The position numbers were made by a program, and so were the translations under genes. Below, in pieces: positions 9,514-21,085 of a stretch of 64,000 bases of DNA. Within the stretch, counting starts at the first letter, position 1, and each line of letters starts with the position of its first letter. Location of the stretch: the NCBI GenBank assembly GCA_031772625.1, contig CM062813.1:692364420-692428419 (forward strand), written 5' to 3'. The notes under the pieces are model-generated. The model worked only from the letters and a program-made list of their open reading frames with translations, searched no databases and had not been told where the DNA came from. This DNA comes from Pinus tabuliformis (taxonomy: Eukaryota; Streptophyta; Pinopsida; Pinales; Pinaceae).

Positions 9514-10941
9514 CTACCTTTTGGTTCCACTGATTTCCATTGAATTTGGGTTCTTTCCGGGTTGTGATTCCATAGGTTCTTGTGGGGGTGCCTTCTGAGT
9601 TTCTGTTTGGTTGCTTTCATTTTGGACTGGTTCTTCCTCCTCATTTTCTTCCTCCTCATCTGATTCTGTATAGGAGAATTTCCATCCTTTTTGATGATTA
9701 CCTGTTTTCTTCTTTCTGCGGCTGTTCTTTTTGTATTCTGGACATGCATTTTGCAGATGTCCAGTTTGCCGACATATTCTGCACCTGAAAGCTGTATTTT
9801 CATAATCTAATGACTGCAACCAGCTACGGTCTTTGTGTTTCAGTTTAATGTTTCCCAATAAACCTTTACTAAGATCTACTTCCACACATATGCGAGCGAA
9901 AGTAAAAATTCTTTCTTCAATTCTTTGTGTATCCATTTTGATGAATCTACCTATGGAGTTGCCTATACATGCAAGTATCTTTTGGTCCCAGAAATGGATA
10001 GGGAGGTTATGAAGACGTACCCATACCGGCATCTGAGATACAACAAAAGTGTTTGCGTCAAACTCCGGGAACCATGGGGTAATAAAGAGACCCGAAGAGC
10101 CCCAAAACCACGGTCCTTGCTGAAACACGAGCTCTCTGATTTCTGGCGTCTGAAATTTTACTATGAAAAATCCTTTTGAACAGAGGTGGATCTCACAGTC
10201 CAGAGACCAATTTGTGAGTATCCAATGAAACAGTTCCAAGGGTTTGGGCCAAAACCCATTAAAACGGCAGATGATAGCTTGCTTCCCATAGCTATCGCAT
10301 ACCTTCTCTGCTTCTGCTATATCGATTGTTAGTTCTGGTGTGTGCTGCATTTGTTCCACTATGTATGGGCTTGGTTCTGCTCCGGCCTGCTTTGGGACTG
10401 TCGGAGGGGCTTTCCCACTTTGTAATATATGCTTGTAGGACGCTCCTTCACTTCTGTTTTGCTGGTGCTGAGCTGGGTTGTGATTCGATTTGGACCCACT
10501 GTCTCCTGCTGTTGTTTTGCTGGTAGCTGCACCTCCTCGTAGTCTCATATTGAGAATAATTGTAGATCCTGATTTGATGTTGTACTCCTTCAAGGATCTG
10601 TGATCCTGTAGTGATTTGCCTCCTGTTACTAGATTTTGCTCGCCTGCTGGGTAGCAAATCTGGTTAGCTATGTTATTTTTCAGATCTATAGTCCTATCTA
10701 TAGCATGAGTCCAAATGAGGATTGTATTTCCCATGGGCGTTCTAACGAGGATTTGAAAACGATTGGGTTCTGTCCCGGCAGATTGTGGACTGGCGAAACT
10801 GTGATCTCTTTCTAGGGTTCCAGATCTTGTTTTTGGCAGATCTATCCCTTTGACCCTGCTCTGCACCTTATACTCACTTCTAAACAGCCTGTTCGGTGAG
10901 CGAGCTTCCGGATCTGACCATAAATAGGGTCGTTCTTCCAT
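9514..10941 (-). CDS. LINE ORF1 protein: ubiquitin-like + DUF4283 + CCHC zinc knuckle
   Basis: An uninterrupted 475-residue frame. Residues 62-137 align without gaps to all 76 residues of ubiquitin; I count 30 identities by eye. They include the GK at 47-48, the run YNI at 59-61 and the C-terminal RLRGG. Lys48 and Lys27 equivalents are kept; positions 6, 11, 29, 33 and 63 are not lysine. The surface patch is changed (8 is P, 44 is V, 68 is I, 70 is N). After GG comes AA and a hydrophilic linker (138-200). DUF4283 spans about 215-345 (QQGPWFW, MPVWVRLHNLPIHFW, IGNSIGRFIKMD). A zinc knuckle CRICRQTGHLQNAC (387-400, C-x2-C-x4-H-x4-C) and an acidic patch near 425 follow. DUF4283 with a knuckle is typical of plant L1 ORF1 RNA-binding proteins. 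Whether the ubiquitin-like part is cleaved off or used for protein contacts is inference. Confidence 0.93.
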   Translation of the reverse strand: MEERPYLWSDPEARSPNRLFRSEYKVQSRVKGIDLPKTRSGTLERDHSFASPQSAGTEPNRFQILVRTPMGNTILIWTHAIDRTIDLKNNIANQICYPAGEQNLVTGGKSLQDHRSLKEYNIKSGSTIILNMRLRGGAATSKTTAGDSGSKSNHNPAQHQQNRSEGASYKHILQSGKAPPTVPKQAGAEPSPYIVEQMQHTPELTIDIAEAEKVCDSYGKQAIICRFNGFWPKPLELFHWILTNWSLDCEIHLCSKGFFIVKFQTPEIRELVFQQGPWFWGSSGLFITPWFPEFDANTFVVSQMPVWVRLHNLPIHFWDQKILACIGNSIGRFIKMDTQRIEERIFTFARICVEVDLSKGLLGNIKLKHKDRSWLQSLDYENTAFRCRICRQTGHLQNACPEYKKNSRRKKKTGNHQKGWKFSYTESDEEEENEEEEPVQNESNQTETQKAPPQEPMESQPGKNPNSMEISGTKR

Positions 10942-11134
10942 TAGAAGGTCTGGATCTACGAGCCCGAGACTCGATCTATGCTCATTGCCACGATATGTGG
11001 ATATGTTGCCCGATCGGGGCTCAATGGCGGATGTTTGAACCGGTGGATGTCAAGAACAACAACAAAATAATACAGATCTGTGCTTTGATATGCAAAAAAC
11101 CGGATTATTTCTTCATACTTGTGGCAGGGTCGGT

Positions 11135-11150
11135 TTGCACTCATTTTTTT
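11135..11150. repeat. LINE target-site duplication, right copy
   Basis: Second copy of TTGCACTCATTTTTTT, directly followed by the resumed unit sequence (TGAACAAGTGGATGTTA in all copies). Confidence 0.9.
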
Positions 11151-11921
11151 ATTGAACAAGTGGATGTTAAGATATATATATATATATATATATATGACCG
11201 AGATAATCATGTTTATTAACTCTTCAGTGAATTTTATAAAATATACATTTCTAGTATTTTCAAATTCACATTTTTGAGTTACACTTAATAAAAAATTATA
11301 TTACTTATTAAAATCAAATTGAAAAATTTTCTTACGTTCAATCAATTTATTATTTAAATTATAACATTGAAAATTTAAATCATATTAAAAATAATTTTCA
11401 AGTTACTAAATTATAAATATAAGAATATTACAATTTCAAATGCAAGAGGGACATAGTCATTTTTCAAATTTATACATCAAAACGCTAGAAATATAATGAG
11501 AAATTAATCCACGCCATTGTCAATTCCCTATTCGAATATAATTAGTAATTAAATTTAGTTTTTTTTTTTTAACTATCAAATACTTACAATTTTAAAGTTT
11601 GCATATCATTATTGATATTTACATAAATTTAAAATTTCTATTTTTAAGAGCCTCAACAGCTCAATCAGCAAAATGTGACCTTTTTTCACTAAAAAGATAT
11701 TACCCAGCTCCATGCTATCAACCAAATATCATCCCTGACAAATAGTAAACTCAAAGTTAATAGAATTATTATAAAAAATTTATTAAATAATATATAATTA
11801 TTTAGCCTTTTTTATGTTATATTTTTTATTTATTTTATTTTAAAATTTATAAATATATTTGAATAATATGAAAACACTAAAAAATCATTATTTTAAAATT
11901 TAAGTTCAAACAAAATATGTA

Positions 11922-11924
<3 letters not shown>

Positions 11925-11962
<38 letters not shown>
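11925..11962. repeat. (TA)n microsatellite
   Basis: Expanded TA tract. The matching site in copy 1 (about 1,110-1,127) is shorter. Confidence 0.95.
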
Positions 11963-11969
<7 letters not shown>

Positions 11970-12339
11970 TTCATTTTAATGTACGAAAATGCTCAGGAAA
12001 AATCAAATTTTTGAAAATTTAAATTATTTTTAAATATAAAATTTGAAAAATAATTTACAGCTTGAAAAAATTAATACCTTATACTCGTAATACATTTAAT
12101 ATTAAAATAAATCACCAAAATAAATTTCTCAAAATTATAACTTTAGAATTATGATGAAATAAATTATCATAATTATACTTAAAATTTAATGTCATGAAAA
12201 ACTTTAAATTGCTGATATTTTGCAAATTACATCATTGCAACTTAGAATTTCAAGAAATTGCTATCCAATTTCAAAATTGACAAACAAACAAAAATTACTC
12301 AAAAACACTAGTAAAATTATTTATGTATTTTTTTATTTA

Positions 12340-13104
12340 GTATGAATCCATACGCATCTGGAATTCATACACAGGAAAGGAAGTTCTGGTAGGTATTGGA
12401 TAATGTTAAAGTTTAAAGATAAGGTTGAAGGCCCAAATAATGGCAGTTCGTGGTTGTAATTTGGTACATGACAATAATGTGTCAACATTCATTTCCACGT
12501 GATGAAAGTGACCGGTCAAAAAGTTATTATAACTTCTTCCCATTTCATCTTTAGGTTGTAAATCCACTTATTATATGTTCTTTAAATTATTATATGTTAT
12601 TGAATAATATAAGATTAAAAGTATGGTAACGGGAGATTCTTTTCCCCTAATCTGTTCATGCAATAATATGTGCAGGTTTATTGTGTTAAAAAATAAATTT
12701 ATTAAAATAAATTTTTGGCCAGAGTTTTCTCGTGCAATGATATTTCAAGGTTTATTACGATACACTTTGAATTGATTGGACTAATGATATACCTCAAGGT
12801 TATGGAAGGGAATAGTGGTTTGGAATTGGATTATTATTAATTATTTATTAGTTATTATATATTAATAATTTTAAAGTTGATAAATAATTTGATTAAAGTA
12901 TATGTTTTATAATCCCTCGTGCAATGATATTTCAAGGTTTATTACGATACACTTTGAATTGATTGGACTAATGATATACCTCAAGGTTATGGAAGGGAAT
13001 AGTGGTTTGGAATTGGATTATTATTAATTATTTATTAGTTATTATATATTAATAATTTTAAAGTTGATAAATAATTTGATTAAAGTATATGTTTTAAGAT
13101 TATA
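12340..13104. repeat. Block I in copy 2 with a 187-bp tandem duplication
   Basis: Matches block I of copy 1. The stretch beginning CGTGCAATGATATTTCAAGG occurs at 12,731 and again at 12,918 as two adjacent, nearly identical 187-bp units. Copy 1 has one unit only, and copy 3 has different duplications at the same place. Confidence 0.9.
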
Positions 13105-15008
13105 GTATTTTTTTTTGTTAAAATGTATATGTATTTTTTTAATTTTATTTTATATTTCAGGAAAATTTTTAATATTTTTATTTTTTTTATAAATTCAAAA
13201 ATCATTTTTTAATTTTGGGCAAAAATCATATTTCTAATTTTCGATTGGTTGATGGGACATAAATCCCCTAGTGGAGGGTGTTTTATTTTTGGTATTTGGT
13301 CAGTGCTTGACAATTCATTTTGAAAAAAACAAAACTAATTTTCTGAGTTGCTATTACTTTGGTGAGTGCTCTGACACTAGCACTGCACTATTATGTTACT
13401 ATTATGCACAATGATACCAGAATTGATGCGGTTGCAGGTCCTTTGCATAGGCCCGGTGATTAGGGAGGCCACAGCTCGACATGGTGCTTTGAGAATTTTT
13501 TTAAATTTACTTTTCAATTTACTTTTATTGTTATTTCTTTTCAAGAAGGCTGTCAAAGCCAATGTCGTTACTTTTTATTTTTTGAAAATAAATAGAATAG
13601 GGAATAGTCTTAAATAAATTAATACTTGAATAATAGCAAAAGGGAATGTTACTGCAAATTGCAACTAGAGGTAGTTCCTCAACTGAATGAGGCTACCAGC
13701 AGCTTAAATACACAACCAAAAGATGAACAAAGGGTTGCTGCCAACAAAGGAGAATAGAAACCAGAGAATGTAAACTCTAACAGAATATTTTAAAAGCAAA
13801 AAGAAGAAGCAACTAAACACTACAAGAGAATTCATTCGGGTACTTCACTAAAGCAAATCATTGAAATTTTTACAAGTAGAAGATTTATCATTTCTATAAA
13901 TATATATACATACATTGCTTAAATATTTGTTATAGTTCAGAGACAGCATCCTATAACCCAATACAGGTTCAGAGCATAAGGCATAGTGCCTTCCAAAAAA
14001 AATATACAATTGCCAACCAGTCCTCAGATATTTTCATTACAGACCAAGAAGTGTTCTTGTGACCCAGGACCAACAAAAACGAGACTTCGTCTCTACAAAA
14101 ACAACCTACAGGACTATATAAGATAAATGGGAAGGACCCTACCTGTTTCAAGTGGAGACTAGAGCACAAGAGCGAAGAAACAGTAACTGTCAAGGACCAA
14201 ACCCTTGCCACCACCACAGAGGAGCGAATTACCTGCACAGTCAAGAGACAATGATTAGAGAGGCAACATAACTAGTTATACGGAGAATAAACTGAGAGAA
14301 GGGTAAAGATGAGTACCCTAAAAGTTACCTAAAGTGGAGAGCAGGTTTCATAGTCAGACCACCACCAAGACCAACAACGTTTGAGCCACGACCATAGAGC
14401 CACGAAACCCCAGCTGCTCACAAGGAGCGAAATTGTTAGCAAAAGAAAAGCAAAGAGGGAGCCTGAAATCATAGCAGAGAGGTTATCTTGTGTTAGAGTC
14501 GAACTGTTGCCAGGGAAGTCGAGATACACAGTCAAACGTAGCAGAGACAAACCAGAAGTGCAGCAAACCAACTAAAATTACAGAGAAATCACTGCATACC
14601 CAAGACTGCCACAAAGCCCAGCATTATTTTGGAAAACCACACAAGAAGCAGCCACCAAACTCGTCGATACAACATCTTAACATTACCCAGTAACATAGAA
14701 CCAGAGCCGAGGCCGAAACCAACAGACAATGGGAGGCAAAGAGCCATTACCATCGGGCGTAAGGAACCAGGTAAGGGCACAGAGGAGCAGAACGAAAACA
14801 GTAGCAACAATGACCCAAGCTACAACCAAAACCCGTGCCATAGAACCATAACACGGTGACTAAGACAACCTCGAAAAGGTGGCAGAGTTAATGCTCCATT
14901 AAAATCTCACCAAAAAAACCCCAGTTGCACACGAGCGTGGGAAGGGATCACATGGGCCAGTTGCCATGAAGGCACCCACCTCAACATTTGGGGTGAGTCA
15001 TCAAATTT

Positions 15009-15020
15009 TGGTATCATAGC
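15009..15020 (+). other. Primer-binding-site-like sequence (copy 2)
   Basis: TGGTATCATAGC, identical to the copy 1 site, about 30 bp before the gag fragment. Confidence 0.7.
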
Positions 15021-15049
15021 AGTGCCTTCCTTAGGGAAGAAAACAAATT

Positions 15050-15874
15050 ATGGAGGTAGGAAGAAGGGGTAGAGATAGAGCTATTCCGAGGGTAGCTGAC
15101 AAAGGACTGCACAAGGAAATCAGGATCCTAAGTGCCAGATTAGCAGCAGTAGAAGCAGGGAGGTGCAGGGATCCAGAAGGTGGTGACGATAGTGAAGAAG
15201 AAGCTACAGCTATGACAGATGGGTCCGATGAGGAAGGGCCAGAGATAAAATTGTTGAAATCTGTTCTGTTAGCAAGCAGCAAACCGAAGCCTGAACTGTC
15301 AAACTATGATGGCAGTTTATCCACTGAAGTATTATTGGACTGGATTAGCGAGTTGGATAAATACTTCAAAGGTGAGGAAATCAGTGAGGATATGAGGGTC
15401 AGATTTGCAGCTACAAAACTGAAGGGAAATGCAGCGCTATGGTGGGACAGTGTGCAGGCAAAGCAAAGGAGATCAAATAAGCCGCCAATTAAAAAGTGGA
15501 CCAGAATGATCGCCAAGATGAAAGGTATGTTTTTACCTAAAGACTATCAGATTGCTCTATATAGACAGGTATAGAACCTGAAACAAAGAGCAATGACTGT
15601 GAAAGAATATACATAAGCATTTTATAGAGTGAATCTGCGAGCAGGTTATGTCGAAGAAACCCCAGAAAAGGCAGCAAGGTTCGTGAATGGATTACGGATG
15701 GAGATACTAGATGAGATTAGTATTCTCTCTCCCAAATCTATAGAAGAAGCATATCAAAGTGCTTTAAAAGCAGAGGAGAAGATCACCAGGAAACAAAATG
15801 CCAAGTGGATCCAGCGGAGGAAAGGGACAGTCCTTTGGCAGAGGCAACTTTCACTCCTGCTAGATGCTTCTTAA
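15050..15874 (+). pseudogene. Ty3/gypsy gag fragment (copy 2)
   Basis: Same capsid-like segment as at 4,179-5,003, sharing ALWWDSVQAKQRRSNK-type sequence and the C-terminal EEAYQSALKAEEKI helix. It is broken and ends at the same point as the copy 1 fragment, so truncation of the element came before duplication of the unit. Confidence 0.8.
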
Positions 15875-16520
15875 CCTGTTTACTTAAGTCCGAGGAAGAT
15901 AAACTCTTAGCCAAATAAAAACAGTTTTAAAACATACTCCATATCTTCATTTAATTTAATGTTATGGAACATTTAAATGATGAAAAAAGTTTTTTTTTTT
16001 ATTAATTTATGAATTTAGTTAATTTAAACTTTGTTTTCGTTTCTGAATATATAAACAATTTCAATTTTATTAATCATTTTTTTTTTTTTAAATCATGAAT
16101 TTAGTTAATTTAAACTCTGTTATTAGTCGTTACAAAATTTAGTGTTTTTAGTTGTTACAAATTTTCAAAAAATTCCTACCAAATTTCAATAAAATATATA
16201 TATGTAAAAGAATACCTGAGCTCATGATGTATTTTTGTTATTTCAATAACATATCATACGCATCTGGAATCAGAGGAATGGAAGTCCTCGTACGGGTGGA
16301 TACAATAGTATGTCAATATTCATTTGCTGGTGTCACTCGTAAGTGACAGGTCAAAAAGTTGATTATAACTTTTTGAATTTTTTCCATCTGATCTTCAATC
16401 GTATTATTATATCTCAATCGACTTATTATATTTCTTCAAATTATTATATGATACTGAATAACATAAGATTAGAAGTATGGGTAAGCGGAGATTTTTTACC
16501 ATAATTTCTTCGTGCAACTA

Positions 16521-17690
16521 TTTTTTTTTTTTTTCAGACGAAAAAAATCAGCATGGTATTATATTGAGCAAATATAATGGGCGTTACATATGAACCAAAT
16601 GTATAGCAGCTGCCAGAAACTTAAGCTGGGCCTGTTCAAGCTTTAAACAGGAAAAATCCGAGGGAAGATCAAAGATGAAATCATAGTGTAGACCTAAAAA
16701 AAAAAGCCTGTTCCGACGCTGTTTGACTCCTCCTTTCAAGTTGATTACTTATTTCCACAGTCGACTCCTACTTGAACATTCTCACGTCCAGAGTTCTGTT
16801 GACGCACCCTCAGATGTAACCCTGCTTAGACTCCTCAATGATCGGCTTTATATTCGCTCTACCCTGTCGTGGCTCGATAGCTTCTCGTCTCTACGGTGGC
16901 TCGATAATTCTATTCGCTTTGCTCCATGATTCACCTTAGTGTGGTTGATACTTTCTTCACAAAAAACCATTCACGCACATATTATATGCCAAAACAGATG
17001 AAAAGGAGAGACAATAAAATGGATACAAAACAGATGAAAAGGAGAGACAGTAAAATGGATCGACATAGTTCATAAAAGAGGCTGAGAGAGGAAAGAAGCA
17101 AAAAGAGAAGAGGCTGAGAGAGGAAAGAAGCAAAAAGAGAGAGTTAAGAGCCATCATTGACAGGCGGGCTCGAGCATAGCCGTGATATGCATCATAGTGG
17201 AGCTTATAGGGACCTTGGAGTCCTGAAAAATACAGGCATTCCTCCATTTCCAGAGGCACCAACATGTGGAAATAAATAAGGATCGCCAAAGAGGGCGTTG
17301 AGCGCCCCACCACCGAAAAGCCTCTTGAACTGAAAGGAAAACCTGTGGAGGAAACCCGTGAGCTGTAGATAGATCGTGCCAGATGAGAGCAGATGCAGGA
17401 CACTGGAAAAATATGTGGGTATTTGATTCAGATGCAAGCCCACACATAACGCATCTGCTCGGTCCAGACCAACCCTTTCTTTGGAGGACCTCCCAGGTAA
17501 GGTTCCGGTTGAAGAAGACCAGCCAGGAGAATAAAATTGCCTTTAACGGGCAAGATACTTTCCAGAATTTGTAAGGGAAGGTTGGAGAGGGTTGTACCTG
17601 AAGAGATGATGAAGCGGCTTCATATAAATCCTTGACTCTTATGGGAATAGATGAGTTCTGTTTAGACCAAATCAATTCATCACAAGAATA
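16521..17690 (-). mobile_element. 5'-truncated LINE fragment
   Basis: A T run at 16,521-16,534 is the poly(A) tail of a minus-strand LINE. It is followed by about 600 bp of 3' untranslated sequence, with local tandem repeats near 16,990-17,050 and 17,078-17,142, and then the C-terminal end of ORF2. The unit sequence breaks at CGTGCAACTAT and resumes at TATGTCAAGG. I see no long target duplication. Copy 1 has the empty site near 5,590-5,600. Confidence 0.85.
17154..17690 (-). pseudogene. LINE ORF2 C-terminal tail (zf-RVT domain)
   Basis: About 180 codons read on the minus strand correspond to the zf-RVT region found after the reverse transcriptase of plant L1 ORF2. It begins with W-rich sequence (FPYKFWKVSCPLKAILFSW) and reaches the zinc-binding CVMCGLASESNTHIFFQC (C-x2-C-x8-H-x4-C). 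It then continues with ALIWHDLS and WKWRNACIF, the usual end of such proteins. Endonuclease and reverse transcriptase are missing because the insert is truncated at its 5' side. This is a different insertion from the ORF1-only LINE at 9,063-11,134; I cannot tell whether the two belong to one family because they do not overlap. Confidence 0.85.
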
Positions 17691-18477
17691 TGTCAAGGTT
17701 TATTGCGTTAAATAAATTTTTAGCTAGAATTCTCTTGTACAATTATATCTCAAGGTTCATTGTGATACACTTTGAATGAATAATGGAATCATGATAGTGG
17801 TTGGGAATTTTATCGTTTTTTTGGCTAGAATTGTCGCTTGCAATTATATCTCAAGGTTTATTGTGATACACTTTGATTGGTATCATGATAGTTGTTAGGA
17901 ATTTTATCGTATTTATATCCATATAAGTGTAAAAACAAATGGATTTTATATAATATTTCTTTGAAAATATTAATTATCAATAGTTTTTGTATTTTTAAAT
18001 TAATAGTTTTATAATTAATAATTAATTTAATTATATAATTTATTTTTATAATTAATTATTAATTTAATTAAATTATATAATTTATAGAAATAATTAATTT
18101 TACTGAGCAAATGTTTTTAAGTAATTTTTTGTGTTTTCCGTGGGATGTTTTACATTGCAAAAGTATTTGTATTATTAACGCTGGAAACCTGTATAAAAAA
18201 CAATTAATATATGACTAAATAATTAGTTAATTCAACTATTTATTAAATAATACATATCAATATATTAAATTGATTTAAATTAAATATAAAAATTAATTTA
18301 ATAATCAAATCAATTTGTTTTATTTTTATGTCATAAATCTAATTTAAATGTAAAGTTTTGTTTTGTTTTTTTTTTTTTTTGGTCAAATTCAAGTATTATA
18401 TATAGTTTTTGTTTGTTAGTTAATGAGAGTCTTGAGATGGTTGCGTTATTAATTATTAAAATCACTTCATAATCACC

Positions 18478-18706
18478 AAAGTCTTTAGTATGGTTAGATT
18501 TTTCTCATAAAATTTCGACTAGGTCATTTTTACACTATAGAGTGCTATAACAAAATACCTTGTCTCTATCTATTTTAAACTTGTAATAACCCAAGCTTTT
18601 GTATGGTTAGATTTTTCTCATAAAATTCCGCCTAAGTCATTTTTACACTATAAAGAGCCATAACAAAACACCTTGTCTCTATCTATTCTAATCCCTTATC
18701 TAGTTT
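18478..18706. repeat. Tandem duplication, 113-bp period
   Basis: Copy 2 counterpart of the pair at 6,403-6,630 (GGTTAGATTTTTCTCATAAA at 18,492 and 18,605). Confidence 0.9.
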
Positions 18707-19529
18707 GATTGTTTTATATAATTATAGAGAACACATATTAGATTATCAAATATCAAAATTCATAATAAATAAGATGTTTATTTTGAAATAAAACTTTCAG
18801 AATTTTAATTTAATTATCAATAACTACTACCAGATAGATAATAGAAATTTATACAAAATTATATGTTAAAAAATCTTTTTTCACTAACCACGTATTTGTC
18901 AATGCACAAATTTTCCTTCAATTCATTAACATTTTTTAAAATTAAATGAACTCCTAAAACTATCTATCACTTAAAAATAATAATAATATACGATTAAATA
19001 TCTACTAAAAACATTCAATCACTTAAAAACTAATAATAAAAATATACAATTAAACATCTACTAAAACATAATAATAATAATATGCCATTAAACATTTACT
19101 AAAGTGAATCTATAAATGTATGCATAGAGTAAAAATAACAGTAACGAACCCTCATAACCGTGTTCAAAGTCATTTAAAAAAATAATAATAACACTGTAAA
19201 ATTAAACATCTATTAAAGTGAATCTATTAATGTATGCATAGGTGAATCTATAAATGTGTGCATAGGGGAGGGTAGTCGAACCCGTAGGACCTTGAACGAC
19301 CTTGTTCCAGGTTTTAGGACTTCACCTGAGAGCATAAAATGCCAAAATTTAAGTCAACATAAAATTTTAATGGATAGTTTTAAAAATATGTTATTAAATT
19401 TTTAATTAAGATCTAACTTTTAATTAAGGTTTTAAAAGTTTATAGATGTTTTTTACATAGAAGTTTGTAATTGTTTTTTACACATAATTTTATAGATTTT
19501 TTAAATAAAGTTGTCATTTTAGAGGTAAA

Positions 19530-19605
19530 TTTTTTATTATTATTATTAATGAGAAATAAATTTATTATTATTATTATTAATGAGAAATAATATTTTTAAT
19601 TGAGG
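19530..19605. repeat. TTA-rich tandem duplication
   Basis: Two adjacent copies of a TTATTATTATTATTAATGAG word followed by AAATAA, found only in copy 2, where copy 1 has the segment at 7,440-7,705. Confidence 0.8.
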
Positions 19606-21012
19606 TTTTAAAAGTTTTTAGATTTCTTTTTATAGAGTTGTAATTTTTATGGTTGTTTTAGAAGTGAAATGGGTAAAAATGTAAAGATAAGTGAAATTTT
19701 TGGAACAAATGTGGCGATGAAACTTCAAGTTTTCTTCTTTTATCAAATTGAAACCCTCAAAATGTATATAAGCATTATGAATTTTGATTTGGAGTAAAGA
19801 AAAATTATGGATAATTATGTTGTTGTCCTAATAATATTGTTTCCAAAAATATTTAATATTGTATAACATGTCAATTTTCCATTCAATGAAATGATTATCT
19901 TTGGAAATTTTCATACATTTTAAGATGTATGCATGTGTTCACATAGCATAACTTAGTCTCTCACACACACATATGAGCATGATTTACACGTCAAGTTTAG
20001 GAAAGGTGTTTTTCAACTATTTAAATAAATTGAAAACCAAAAGTACCCTTTTGAAGAGGACTTTTAAACGAAGATAATGGTATTTTTTGAAGATTTTTAG
20101 TAATGGATATTTTATGGTATTGATGTTTTATTCAACTTCTTTAAAGTTGTTAAAAAAAAAAATTCAAACATTGTGTGTAAAAGAAATTAGATGAAAAATA
20201 TCATATGAATTTGAAAATGTCAAACTCATATGCCATTGGAAATACAACAGGATAAACTCAGCCACCTAAGGACAACTTTTGCCCCAAGTCTGTTAAGGTG
20301 CTAAATGGTGTTGCAGAGAATTATAAAACTCTATTTTTTAGGCCCTTCGTGCTTAAAACACTTGATCCAGCATTTAAAATTCAAATTTTAAATGGATTTA
20401 AGAAACCCTCATCGAGTTAAACAATCGAGCTATCATAATTATCTAAAAAGAAAAATGAAGCCTCTCAATACTTTTCTTTAAGCGAATTATAAAATTTATT
20501 TATTCGGCAAATATTATTTATAAATATTCAAATATATTCTAAACTTAATTTTCTAAATTTTATTTTATTTTACCAAGAAAATCATTATAATACTAATAAT
20601 ATATAGATAACTTTCTATAAAATATTTTAAATGATAAATTATTTATTGTTTTGATTTTAAAAATAACATATTTTTGTAATTATTCATTATATATTTTTTG
20701 ATGTAGAAATTTTCCATAAAAATAAATCAAATTATAATAAATAAATAAATAAAACAACAAACTAAACTAAATTAAATTTTATAATATTATTATTTTAAAA
20801 ATAATTTGAGGAGTACAAATTTCTATATATATCTATACTTCGCCCTTGTGTAGACTGAAGACAAAATTGAGTGCAATCACATTTTACAGGTTGAGATAGA
20901 TTTATAATAGCATATGCCATTGCATCGATTACCAACTATATTAATTATAACTTACAACTATTACAACTTCATTAATTATTATTGCACTCATTTTTTTCCT
21001 GAACAAGTGGAT

Positions 21013-21015
<3 letters not shown>

Positions 21016-21073
<58 letters not shown>

Positions 21074-21085
21074 TAGATAGATATA
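21016..21085. repeat. (TA)n and short (GATA)n tract
   Basis: The longest TA tract in the window, ending in AGATAGATAGATATATG. Confidence 0.95.

Larger units (their letters stand above)
9063..11134 (-). mobile_element. LINE (L1-type) with ORF1 only
   Basis: A non-LTR retrotransposon insert on the minus strand. The poly(A) tail reads as a T run at 9,056-9,065 merging with the left target duplication. A TTTATT at 9,087-9,092 is AATAAA on the minus strand, and a 16-bp target duplication flanks the insert. In element order, about 190 bp of 5' leader is followed by ORF1 (10,941 to 9,514) and about 450 bp of 3' sequence. No endonuclease or reverse transcriptase ORF2 is present, though both ends are. 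The absence of the insert at the matching sites near 287 and 10,995-type positions of copies 1 and 3 (about 280 and 20,990) shows that it landed after the unit was duplicated. Confidence 0.9.
13600..15900 (+). mobile_element. Ty3/gypsy 5' remnant in unit copy 2
   Basis: Counterpart of the remnant at 2,640-5,060, with the same order of leader, primer-binding-site-like sequence and gag fragment, and the same lack of pol. It is a fossil with a few breaks. Confidence 0.75.
8764..20713. repeat. Tandem unit copy 2, with two LINE insertions
   Basis: Collinear with copy 1. Subtracting the LINEs at about 9,063-11,150 and 16,521-17,690 leaves about 8.7 kb. Copy-specific changes include a 187-bp tandem duplication near 12,731-13,104, loss of about 126 bp in the leader of the Ty3/gypsy remnant, and the replacement of the 7,440-7,705 segment. 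Confidence 0.9.
17700..20713. other. AT-rich tail of unit copy 2
   Basis: Matches 5,600-8,763 of copy 1. No gene seen. It holds the 113-bp tandem duplication at about 18,478-18,706 and a TTA-rich duplication at about 19,530-19,605. Confidence 0.7.

Noticed and set aside
17154-17690. A host reverse-transcriptase-related or non-LTR-derived gene
   Set aside because: It is only the zf-RVT tail beside a poly(A) tract, and is absent from copy 1, so it is a truncated LINE insertion.
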